From Lentisphaeraceae bacterium (GTDB taxonomy: Bacteria; Verrucomicrobiota; Kiritimatiellia; RFP12; DVOR01): a stretch of 64,000 nt of DNA. Where the stretch lies: assembly GCA_004555175.1 (NCBI GenBank), contig SFJE01000003.1, forward strand, positions 1 through 64,000. The letters are read 5' to 3'. The notes under the pieces are model-generated. The model was not told the DNA's origin and searched no databases. It saw nothing but the letters and a program-made list of their open reading frames with translations. This document shows positions 52,270 to 59,674 of this stretch, piece after piece. The translations under genes were made by a program, and so were the position numbers. Every line of letters starts with the position of its first letter. Positions within the stretch are counted from its first letter, which is position 1.

Positions 52270-53841
52270 TCACGCCAGGCGCAGGAAGATGACCTTGTGG
52301 ACGGCGCGGGAGATGGCGGTGTAGAGGGCCGGGCCGTTCCAGGCGGGGTCGTTTTCGGTAACGTCAAGCAAGATGAGGATGGGCGCCTCGAGGCCCTTAA
52401 ACTTGCGGTAGGTGAAGTAGCGCAGACCGGGGAAGGCGGCGAGGAGGGGGTCGAGGTCCATCTTGGGGAGGACATGGGCGCCGAGGAGGAGGATGTCGCG
52501 CACCGGGATGGCTTGGACCTCGGTGAGCTGGCACAGGAGCGCGGCGAGGTGCTCGCGGAGCTTGGCGCGGGTGGGGAAGCGATAGTGCTCGCAGGGTTCG
52601 CCAGGTGGGGCGCTGGGGAGGATGCGCGTGGCTTCGCCGGCGTAGGGCTTGAGGAGGTCGAAGACGGTGCGGGTGTTGCGGCAGTTGGTGGTGAGCTTCG
52701 CCTCGGGCCAAGGGAAGGCAGGGATGGCCTCGAGGTTGCGCTGGAAGATGTTCTGCGCCGGGTCGTAGAAGACGATGAAGCCGCTGCGCTCGGGCACCAG
52801 GGCGGAGACGACTTGACAAAGCGCCGGGGAGAAGTCCTGCCCCTCGTCAACAATGACGCAATCGTAGGGCGAGCGCTCGGCGAAGGCCTTGGCCACGGGC
52901 ACGGCATCGCGCGCGAGGGTGTGCCAGAATTCGCGCGAGCCATCATCCTGACGCCCGAGCAACTCGCAAAGCAAATCGTAGATGGCCACGGCACGGATGC
53001 GTGGCTCGGGGGCCGTGACATTGCGCAGGTGCTCGGCGAGGAGCAGATTGAAGCAGAGCAGAAGGACGCGCTTGCCCTCGGCGGCCAACTGGGCGGCGCG
53101 GCGCAGGGCCAGGAGCGTCTTGCCCGAGCCGGCGCAGCCGCGCACGCGCAGGCGGGGGAACTGCGAGAAGGCATCGAAGGCGACCGCTTGGTCCTGCGTC
53201 AGCCGAGCGAGACTGGCATCGCTCAGGAGCCGGCGCTGACTCCAGCCCGGGCGGTAGGCCACGCGCGGGGCGAAGAGGGTGCGCAGGCGCACGCGCAGCG
53301 CTTCGCCGGCCTCGATGGAGAGTGGGGCGGGGGGCTGGAAGATGGTGGCGCGTGGGGAGGCGAAGAGGCGGCAGAAGGCCGCCTCGGGGTGCGGCAGGTC
53401 CTCAGCATAGAGGGTGATGCCCTGAAGGTCAATCGGCTCGTGCGCCGGCCGCAGGGAGAAGGGGAGCCAGACGGCGTGGCAAAGGGGCAGCGGGAAGGGG
53501 GCCACCGCGAGTTCCCGGCAGAGAATGCGCAGCAGGGCGTGGGCGTTGCGCGTGGCCTGTTCGGCGGGGGAAGCGCGCATCTTGCGGCCATTTTGGAACC
53601 ACCCTTCGCGGGTGCAGAGCACCTCGCCGCCCTTCACCTCCAGCACCAAGAGTCCGTGTTGCGGGTGGAAGCAGAGGAAGTCCACTTCGCCCTCGCCCGC
53701 CGGCAGCCCCTCCTCGAGGTCCGAGTACGCCAGCGACCACCAGACGCTCCACCCCTCGGGCAAGTTCAGCTCCAGCGCCCGGAAGACGTAGCGCTCGGCC
53801 TGCGGCCCGCTACCGAAGAAGTTAGGGATGAGTTCTGCCAT
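52270..53841 (-). CDS. NERD-domain superfamily 1 helicase
   Basis: 523 residues. An N-terminal NERD (nuclease-related) domain (about 15-130) has 'GEGEVDFLCFHPQHGLLVLE' and VKGGEV, the D...ExK nuclease core. A UvrD/Rep-like helicase follows: motif I 'RGCAGSGKTLLALRRA' (about 233-248), motif II 'CVIVDEGQDFSPAL', motif III 'FIVFYDPAQNIFQ', motif IV 'LTTNCRNTRTVFDLL', and motif VI 'ALYTAISRAVHKVIFL'. Proteins of this design take part in DNA repair or anti-phage defence. The gene is bracketed by heptad elements whose facing arms are perfect 16-bp inverted repeats, 12-20 bases outside its stop and start codons. Confidence 0.87.
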   Translation of the reverse strand: MAELIPNFFGSGPQAERYVFRALELNLPEGWSVWWSLAYSDLEEGLPAGEGEVDFLCFHPQHGLLVLEVKGGEVLCTREGWFQNGRKMRASPAEQATRNAHALLRILCRELAVAPFPLPLCHAVWLPFSLRPAHEPIDLQGITLYAEDLPHPEAAFCRLFASPRATIFQPPAPLSIEAGEALRVRLRTLFAPRVAYRPGWSQRRLLSDASLARLTQDQAVAFDAFSQFPRLRVRGCAGSGKTLLALRRAAQLAAEGKRVLLLCFNLLLAEHLRNVTAPEPRIRAVAIYDLLCELLGRQDDGSREFWHTLARDAVPVAKAFAERSPYDCVIVDEGQDFSPALCQVVSALVPERSGFIVFYDPAQNIFQRNLEAIPAFPWPEAKLTTNCRNTRTVFDLLKPYAGEATRILPSAPPGEPCEHYRFPTRAKLREHLAALLCQLTEVQAIPVRDILLLGAHVLPKMDLDPLLAAFPGLRYFTYRKFKGLEAPILILLDVTENDPAWNGPALYTAISRAVHKVIFLRLA

Positions 53842-53850
53842 AGCGTTATA

Positions 53851-54029
53851 GCCGACAGCGGACAGCCGACAGCGGACAAGTCCGTAGCGTTAGCGAAGGA
53901 GCTATGCCATCGAGCTGGCGCTCGATGTGGAAGGCCCGTCTGAGCCGTGAAGGGCACTCTTGCCAAGCCAACAGCCCCTCCGTCGCGGAACGCGGCTGTC
54001 CGCTGTCCGCTGTCGGCTGTCCGCTTGCC
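53851..54029. repeat. Heptad-arm inverted-repeat element I
   Basis: Left arm gccgacagcggacag twice (53851-53880). Right side has the core ccgtcgcggaacgcg (53980-53994) followed by gctgtccgctgtccgctgtc and ctgtccg heptads to 54029. The inner block 53878-53950 recurs inverted in element J. Confidence 0.9.
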
Positions 54030-54079
54030 AGGTTATCGCACCTCATCTGCCATCGCTCCTCGGGGCTTTCGCCGGCGAA

Positions 54080-54991
54080 CTACACCTTCAGCGTGCCGCG
54101 GAAGTCGTTGATGTCGGCAATGCCGTGTGCGTCGAGCCAGGCCTCCATCCCTTCCAGGACGTGGAGGGGGGCGAGGGGGTCGATGAAGGTGGCGGTGCCG
54201 ACGGCGACGGCCGTTGCGCCTACCAGGATGAAGTCGAGCGCGTCCTTGGCCGTGAAGATGCCGCCCATCGCTAGGAGGGGCACCTCGGCCACCTGCGCGG
54301 CCTCCCACACATGCTTGAGGGCGATGGGGTGGATGCCCGCGCCCGAGAGGCCGCCAACGCGGTTGGCGAGCACCGGGCGGCGCGTCTCTAGGTCCACGGC
54401 CATCGCCGGCAGGGTGTTAATGAGGGAGATTGCATTAGCCCCGGCCTCCTGGGCGGCCTTGACGAAGGGGCGCACGTCGGGCACATTGGGCGCGAGCTTG
54501 GGGAGGATGGGGAGCGTGGTGGCTTCGCGCACGGCCTTGACCACCTCGGTAAAGGTCTCCACGCGCGTGCCGAAGCTTGCCCCGCCCTCCTTGACATTGG
54601 GGCAGGAGACATTGAGCTCCAGACCGACCACGCCCGGCACACCGGTCAGCCGCGCGGCCACCTGGGCGTATTCCTCCACGCTGGTGCCCCAGATATTGAC
54701 AATGGTCGGTACCTGGCGCTCGACGAGGAAGGGCATATCCTCGGCGATAAAGGCCTCGACGCCCGGCCCCTGCAGCCCGATGGCGTTCATCATCCCGCCG
54801 GGCACCTCGGTGTGGCGCGGCAAGGGGTTCCCCGGCCACGGGCACGCGCGGATTCCCTTGACCGTCACCGCGCCCAGACGCGAGATGTCGAAGAGCCCGG
54901 CATATTCCTGCCCATACCCAAAGGTCCCCGAGGCCACGGTGACGGGATTCTTCATTTCAATCCCGCCGAGATTGACTGCCATCTTTGCCAT
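54080..54991 (-). CDS. pyrD: Dihydroorotate dehydrogenase, class 1B catalytic subunit
   Basis: 303 residues, a TIM-barrel FMN enzyme that oxidises dihydroorotate in pyrimidine synthesis. 'NPVTVASGTFGYGQEYAGL' at the start is characteristic of class 1B; the catalytic Cys lies in 'LELNVSCPNVKEGG', with 'KLAPNVPDVRPF', 'LINTLPAMAVDLETRRPVLA' and FMN phosphate loop 'LLAMGGIFTAKDALDFILVG'. Class 1B normally pairs with an iron-sulfur PyrK subunit, which is not in the window. AGGAGG lies 8 bases before ATG 54991. It follows nusB in the rib operon. Confidence 0.95.
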   Translation of the reverse strand: MAKMAVNLGGIEMKNPVTVASGTFGYGQEYAGLFDISRLGAVTVKGIRACPWPGNPLPRHTEVPGGMMNAIGLQGPGVEAFIAEDMPFLVERQVPTIVNIWGTSVEEYAQVAARLTGVPGVVGLELNVSCPNVKEGGASFGTRVETFTEVVKAVREATTLPILPKLAPNVPDVRPFVKAAQEAGANAISLINTLPAMAVDLETRRPVLANRVGGLSGAGIHPIALKHVWEAAQVAEVPLLAMGGIFTAKDALDFILVGATAVAVGTATFIDPLAPLHVLEGMEAWLDAHGIADINDFRGTLKV

Positions 54992-55010
54992 TGCTGCGCC
55001 TCCTGCTTAA

Positions 55011-55502
55011 TTAGCCGCGCGCGAAGCGGTCGAGGACGCCGTTGACGAAGGCTCCGGCCTCTTCGTTGGAGAAGTACTTGGCCAACTCGATGGCCTCGTT
55101 GATGACCACCGGGGCGGGGGTCTTCAGCGTGCGAATCTCATAGGCGGCCAGGCGCAACACGCAGCGCTCGATCACGCCCAGGCGGTCGAAGCTCCAGTGC
55201 TCGCAGAAGGGGACCAGCTGCGCGTCGAGCGCATCGAGCTGGGCGAGGGTGCCGCGGACGAGCTGCTCGGTGAACTCACGCACGCCGGTGGAAGCCAGGC
55301 GCTCGCCCGGCTGGAGGGCGCGCTCCATCTCGTCAAGGTCGTCATCCTCCTTGCCGGCGGCCTCCTGGCGGCAGCTCCACTGCTGTTCCCAAAAGTGGGC
55401 GAGGATCATCTCGGGCTTGGCAAAGGGGTTCAGGTCGGCCTGGACAATCATCTGCAAGGCCCACTCGCGGGCTTTGTGGCGGCGGTTTGTCGGCGGCTTC
55501 AT
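55011..55502 (-). CDS. nusB: Transcription antitermination factor NusB
   Basis: A 163-residue all-helical RNA-binding protein of rRNA antitermination. It starts at ATG 55502, one base after the ribH stop. Signatures: 'KAREWALQMIVQADLNPF' at the N-terminus and 'LGVIERCVLRLAAYEIRT' with 'PAPVVINEAIELAKYFSNEE' and 'FVNGVLDRFA' at the end. The ribH-nusB order is common in bacteria. A charged insertion at about 50-65 (GKEDDDLDEMERAL) is slightly unusual. Confidence 0.94.
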   Translation of the reverse strand: MKPPTNRRHKAREWALQMIVQADLNPFAKPEMILAHFWEQQWSCRQEAAGKEDDDLDEMERALQPGERLASTGVREFTEQLVRGTLAQLDALDAQLVPFCEHWSFDRLGVIERCVLRLAAYEIRTLKTPAPVVINEAIELAKYFSNEEAGAFVNGVLDRFARG

Positions 55503-55503
55503 C

Positions 55504-55998
55504 TCACTTCTCCTCTTGGGGCAGGCTCTTGCCGAGCAAGTTAGCCATCTCGATAGCGGCGCAGGTGGTGTCGTAGCCCTTATTGCCGGCCTTGGAGCCC
55601 GAGCGCTCGAGCGCCTGGTCGAGCGAGTGGGCGCAGACGATGCCATTGAGCACCGGGATGCCGCTCTCGAGCCCCAGCTGCGCCAGCGCGCGCGCCACGG
55701 AGGTGTTAATCAGCATCGCGTGGTCGGTGGCGCCATCAATCACCGCGCCCAAGGCCACCACCGCGTCCGGCCGCCCGGCAAAAATCGGCCGCGCGAGGAG
55801 CGCCTTGACGGCCAGGGGGATTTCATTGGCGCCGGGCACGCGCACCACGGCCAGGTCCTTCTCCACATCCAGCCCGTGCCGCCGGGCCGCATCCAATGCC
55901 CCCTGCAGCAACTGCTCGGTAAAGACCGAATTAAAGCGGCTGACCACCACTGCCAAGCGCAGACCCTGCGCCGAGAGGTTGCCCGAATACTCTTTCAT
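55504..55998 (-). CDS. ribH: 6,7-dimethyl-8-ribityllumazine synthase
   Basis: 164 residues. It condenses ribulose-derived butanone phosphate with the pyrimidine intermediate to make lumazine. Motifs: 'LAVVVSRFNSVFTEQLLQGA', 'VVRVPGANEIPLAVKALL', 'DAVVALGAVIDGATDHAMLI' (usual form has GxTxH) and 'GIPVLNGIVCAHSLDQALER'. GNKGYD near the end. The common 'RG' of VIRGxT is replaced by DG, a small variation. It lies 36 bases after ribBA, under the same FMN riboswitch. Confidence 0.95.
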   Translation of the reverse strand: MKEYSGNLSAQGLRLAVVVSRFNSVFTEQLLQGALDAARRHGLDVEKDLAVVRVPGANEIPLAVKALLARPIFAGRPDAVVALGAVIDGATDHAMLINTSVARALAQLGLESGIPVLNGIVCAHSLDQALERSGSKAGNKGYDTTCAAIEMANLLGKSLPQEEK

Positions 55999-56034
55999 TG
56001 CTCTTCGTCCTTTCTGCTAAATCCGTGACCCTGC

Positions 56035-57255
56035 TTAGAGCAGGTGGCCCATCTTGGTCTTCTTGGTTTCCAGGTAGTGCGCGTTGAAGGGGCCGGCGTG
56101 GGCCACAATCGGCACGCGCTCGACGATCTCCAGCCCGTGACCGGCCAGGCCAACGACCTTCTGCGGGTTGTTGGTGAGCAGGCGCAGCCGCCGCAGCCCC
56201 AGCGCGCTCAAAATCTGCGCCCCGATGCCGTAGTCGCGCAGGTCCGGGGCAAAGCCCAGGCGGACATTCGCCTCCACCGTGTCGCACCCCTGCTCCTGCA
56301 GGCGGTAGGCGTGGAGCTTATTGGCCAGACCAATCCCCCGCCCCTCCTGGCGCATATAGAGCAAACACCCGCGCCCCTCGTCGGCAATCTGCTGCATCGC
56401 CGCGTGCAGCTGCCAACCGCAGTCGCACCGCGCGCTCCCAAAGACATCCCCCGTCAAACACTCGCTGTGAACGCGCACCAGCGGTGCGGGACCCTCGGTG
56501 CCGGTCAGGTCGCCCATCGTCAGGGCCAAGTGTTCGAGCCCATCGAGCGCGCTGCGGAACATCGTCAGGCGGAAGTGGCCAAAGGCCGTCGGCAAATCCA
56601 CGCTCTCCACCCGCTCGACCAGCTGCTCGTGCGCCTTGCGGTAAGCAATCAGCTGCTCCACCGAACAGAGTTTCAGCCCGTGCTTACGGGCAAAGGGCAC
56701 CAGGTCCGGCAGCCGCGCCATCGTGCCATCTTCCTTGGTGATCTCGCAGCAAATACCCGCCGGCTTGAAGCCCGCCAAGCGCGCCAGATCCACCGTCGCC
56801 TCCGTATGGCCCGCGCGCACCAGCACGCCCCCCTCCCGTGCGCGGAGCGGGAAGGTGTGGCCCGGCGAGACCCAGTCCGCCGCCGTGCTCTGCCCATCAA
56901 CAAGCAGCCGCACCGCCTTGGCGCGATCCTCCGCGGAAATTCCCGTCGTCACCCCCAAATGCGCCGCCCCATCAATACTCAGCGTAAAGGCCGTGGCAAA
57001 GGCATCGCCCCGGTTCACGCTCGGGGCCAAGGCAATCCCCAGCCGGTCCAACAACTCCCCCGCGCACGGCGCGCACAACAGCCCGCGCGCCTCGCGAATG
57101 CAAAAGTTCACCGCTTCGGCCGTCACGCACTCAGCGGGCATCACCAGGTCGCCCTCGTTCTCCCGGTTCGCGTCGTCAGTAATCACCACAAAGCGCCCGG
57201 CCTTCAATTCCGCCAGACACGCCTCAATGCTGTCGAAGACAATCTCCTCAGCCAT
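56035..57255 (-). CDS. ribBA: Bifunctional DHBP synthase / GTP cyclohydrolase II
   Basis: 406 residues from ATG 57255 (GAGAGGAAG upstream). The first half (1-200) makes 3,4-dihydroxy-2-butanone 4-phosphate: 'ITDDANRENEGDLVMPAE', 'GHTFPLRAREGGVLVRAGHT', 'EATVDLARLAGFKPAGICCE'. The second half (205-406) opens GTP: 'VRVHSECLTGDVFGSARCDC' gives the three zinc cysteines, then 'GCLLYMRQEGRGIGLANKLH' and 'LRLLTNNPQKVVGLAGHGLE'. Both enzyme sites look complete. It is controlled by the FMN riboswitch in its leader. Confidence 0.96.
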   Translation of the reverse strand: MAEEIVFDSIEACLAELKAGRFVVITDDANRENEGDLVMPAECVTAEAVNFCIREARGLLCAPCAGELLDRLGIALAPSVNRGDAFATAFTLSIDGAAHLGVTTGISAEDRAKAVRLLVDGQSTAADWVSPGHTFPLRAREGGVLVRAGHTEATVDLARLAGFKPAGICCEITKEDGTMARLPDLVPFARKHGLKLCSVEQLIAYRKAHEQLVERVESVDLPTAFGHFRLTMFRSALDGLEHLALTMGDLTGTEGPAPLVRVHSECLTGDVFGSARCDCGWQLHAAMQQIADEGRGCLLYMRQEGRGIGLANKLHAYRLQEQGCDTVEANVRLGFAPDLRDYGIGAQILSALGLRRLRLLTNNPQKVVGLAGHGLEIVERVPIVAHAGPFNAHYLETKKTKMGHLL

Positions 57256-57261
57256 CGCTCG

Positions 57262-57409
57262 CTTCCTCTCCCTCGCTGCCGAGGGTGGCCTTTCGCACTT
57301 CCATCCGGACTTCACCGTCGGCCGCGGACTTCCACCGCGTCAAGCGCACCACCCGGCGCGCGTCGTGGGCTATACCACCGGTAGGGCCAAGGCCCTCCCT
57401 GCACGAAAG
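57262..57409 (-). promoter_or_regulatory. FMN riboswitch (RFN element) controlling ribBA-ribH-nusB-pyrD
   Basis: Minus-strand leader from 57409 to about 57290. The closing stem is ctttcg (57409-57404) with cgaaag (57295-57290). Conserved aptamer segments include ccggtggtatagccc, gaagtccgcggccgacggt and gaagtccggatggaag, in RFN order. After it, ccctcg and cgaggg (57285-57270) form a hairpin directly beside the GAGAGGAAG ribosome site, and there is no U-run, so translational control is more likely than termination. Confidence 0.88.
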
Positions 57410-57416
57410 CGCGCGC

Positions 57417-57425
57417 ATTATAGCA
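57417..57425 (-). promoter_or_regulatory. Extended -10 promoter of the riboflavin operon
   Basis: Minus-strand TGCTATAAT, perfect hexamer 57422-57417, placing the transcript start at the first base or two of the riboswitch. Confidence 0.7.
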
Positions 57426-57689
57426 TAAACCCTTGCGCTGCGTAAGGTGCGCCGAGACACCCTTATCCCGGATTTCCTCAGGGATCGAAGGATGAGGGGG
57501 TTAGGCCTTCGATTTAGAAGGAGAAGTTGGGAATAGATGACGCCCAGTGCTCACCGTCGTGCACATAAGGGCCGCCGTAGCGTACCGAAATGGCCGCGTC
57601 TGGTTGCCGAAAACATCATCCTGCAAGGGCTTAACCGTGCAAAGCATGATTGCCATATTCGTGCCCATAGGGAGCTCCTTTCGTTTGGT
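57426..57689. other. Non-coding gap with a possible gene remnant
   Basis: 57456-57480 resembles the inner end of the inverted repeat that bounds the McrBC island (cacccttatcccgg). On the minus strand, 57601-57514 reads a protein-like end (VRYGGPYVHDGEHW, then ASSIPNFSF and a stop) with no start. It could be the C-terminus of a lost prepilin-like gene, but I cannot confirm this. No intact gene is seen. Confidence 0.35.
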
Positions 57690-57824
57690 GTCAACCGCTA
57701 TTGTAGAGGAAAGTGAAAAGTCTCCCTATTTTTCCCCTTCCCGAGATTTATTTTTCCCTACTGCTCATTGGCCTCGTTCACTATTGGGGATAATTTATCC
57801 CAGAAATTTCCGGGATAAGGTGCC
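57690..57824. repeat. Left inverted repeat of the McrBC island
   Basis: 135 bases that match 61199-61337 in inverse orientation at roughly 90% by hand alignment, with a 3-base and a 1-base length difference. Includes the near-palindrome ttatcccagaaatttccggg. Confidence 0.88.
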
Positions 57825-57827
57825 GCG

Positions 57828-57856
57828 TTACTTACCTAATTGTTCTATGCTATAAT
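57828..57856 (+). promoter_or_regulatory. Promoter of mcrBC
   Basis: TTACTT (57828-57833), a 17-base spacer, and TATAAT (57851-57856) with TGC before it. It starts just inside the left inverted repeat, so the island carries its own promoter. Confidence 0.65.
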
Positions 57857-57964
57857 TCGTCCATCAAGCAGAAAGTACTTGTCAGCACTGTTCCAACTGC
57901 ACTTGTTGCACTGGAAATTGGCTAGCGGGGCCGAAAAGAAGACCGCAAGAGGAGGCATCTAATT

Positions 57965-59674
57965 ATGAACGCATACGTAGTAGCTCCGAGCTGTGATGCG
58001 GCAGGAACGCAGGATGACTGGCTCCCGAAAATCGAAAAATTTCAGATTGCAATCAACGGGTATTCAGCAGACGAAGAAGATGGGAAGAAGCAGATTGGCC
58101 ATCGTTTTGCAGCAATAAAAGATGGTGATCTCGTTATCATTGCCAACGGGAAGAATTCTTCTAAGGCGTGTTACTTTGCTGGTTTTGCTGAGCCCAAGGG
58201 TGATGCGGCCCTTGCTAAGCAGATTGGAGCTACTCAGGTTAGACGATTGCGTTCGTTCACGTCATTGAAGGGTGAGAAAATCCCGTTCTCTCTGGAGTGT
58301 AAACATGGTAACACCCCCGGCCCGTGGATAGATGCATGTTACATGTTGGACGATAAGAAGCCGGCGGATAGGAACGTTATTGATACGGTGCTTTCGATTA
58401 TTGCAAAATCCCAAGGAGGTCGTATGATCGATGAAATGATTAAGCTGCTGGAGAAGGCAAAGCAGGTAGTATTTACTGGTGCGCCTGGAACTGGCAAGAC
58501 TTATCTTGCACGACAGATTGCCCAGAAGATGATCTTAGGGAAGATAGTCGATGACGAGAGTAAATTGACTCTGGAAGAAAAGACGATGCTTGAGGAGCAG
58601 ATGGGCTTTGTACAGTTTCATCCGTCTTACGACTATACCGATTTCGTCGAGGGGTTACGGCCAAACAAATCGCCTAACGGCGATACGCTTGGTTTTGAAC
58701 GGCGAGATGGTGCGTTTAAGAAATTCTGTAGCCGTGCAGCACAGAAGGCCGACAGTAATTTTGATAGGGTTTACGAACGGTTCATTTCTGATATTGATGA
58801 GCAGTACAGCGAGGACAACCCGCTGGAACTTAAAACGGACGGTCACAACGTTTCATTTTACGTATACCCTAACTCCAATGAAAGTTTAAATCTTCTAACC
58901 GGACCGAGCAAGAAGAAGCAGGGAAGTCTAACGCCGGACAAGATCAAGACCTTCTTGACAGATACGCCCTATAAGTGGTGGTCAGGTTATTATCGCGGCG
59001 TGTTAAATTATCTCAAGCGTAAATATGGTTTGTCGTCTAGCGCGCGGAAGACTGAGAAGCCGTATGTATTCATAATTGACGAAATCAACCGGGGTGATAT
59101 TTCCAAGATATTCGGAGAGCTGTTCTTCGCGATGGATAAAGGCTACCGTGGCAAGGAAGCTTCGCGAGTGAAGACGCAATACGACAACCTGATCGAGAAG
59201 GGCGATGTTTTCTATGGAGGGTTCTACGTGCCAGATAACGTGTACATCATCGGCACGATGAATGATATCGACCGCAATGTCGAATCGATGGACTTCGCGA
59301 TTCGCCGTCGTTTTACCTGGAAGGAGATTGAGCCCTCGGCTCGTTTTGATGCCATGTGGTCTGACCTAGACGAAATTGCCGGAACAGTCAAAGAAGAGGC
59401 ACGGCGACGGATGAACACCATGAATACAGTTATTGCGGAGACGAAAAACGGGCTGGGGCCTGCTTATCAGATTGGACCGTCGTATTTCCGAGAGTTGGCG
59501 ACTTATCATGATGACTCCGATGGAGGCTTTGCATCTTTGTGGGAGAATCACCTCAAACCGCTGATCAAGGAGTACCTGCGCGGATTTCCGAATGCCGACG
59601 GTATCATCGACAAGATTCACGGGGCATATAAAAATCCGCTGCAGGCGGAAGGAGATGCCAAAGAGGCGGAATGA
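57965..59674 (+). CDS. mcrB: McrB-type AAA+ GTPase of a McrBC restriction system
   Basis: 569 residues. The N-terminal ~150 residues form a putative target-recognition domain with a PUA/EVE-like stretch ('DGDLVIIANGKNSSKACYFA'), the part that reads modified cytosines in McrBC relatives. The motor domain has Walker A 'VFTGAPGTGKTYLARQIA' (about 169-186), Walker B 'FIIDEINRGDISKIFGELFF' and the McrB signature 'GTMNDIDRNVESMDFAIRRR'. It translocates DNA and drives the McrC nuclease. GAGGAGG lies about 12 bases before the ATG. Less GC-rich than the flanks, consistent with transfer. The stop overlaps mcrC by ATGA. Confidence 0.93.
   Translation: MNAYVVAPSCDAAGTQDDWLPKIEKFQIAINGYSADEEDGKKQIGHRFAAIKDGDLVIIANGKNSSKACYFAGFAEPKGDAALAKQIGATQVRRLRSFTSLKGEKIPFSLECKHGNTPGPWIDACYMLDDKKPADRNVIDTVLSIIAKSQGGRMIDEMIKLLEKAKQVVFTGAPGTGKTYLARQIAQKMILGKIVDDESKLTLEEKTMLEEQMGFVQFHPSYDYTDFVEGLRPNKSPNGDTLGFERRDGAFKKFCSRAAQKADSNFDRVYERFISDIDEQYSEDNPLELKTDGHNVSFYVYPNSNESLNLLTGPSKKKQGSLTPDKIKTFLTDTPYKWWSGYYRGVLNYLKRKYGLSSSARKTEKPYVFIIDEINRGDISKIFGELFFAMDKGYRGKEASRVKTQYDNLIEKGDVFYGGFYVPDNVYIIGTMNDIDRNVESMDFAIRRRFTWKEIEPSARFDAMWSDLDEIAGTVKEEARRRMNTMNTVIAETKNGLGPAYQIGPSYFRELATYHDDSDGGFASLWENHLKPLIKEYLRGFPNADGIIDKIHGAYKNPLQAEGDAKEAE

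Noticed and set aside
57514..57676. Small minus-strand gene starting with a good aaaggag and ATG at 57676
   Set aside because: The 55-codon product is unrecognised and a different frame of the same DNA looks more protein-like near its end; treated as a remnant.
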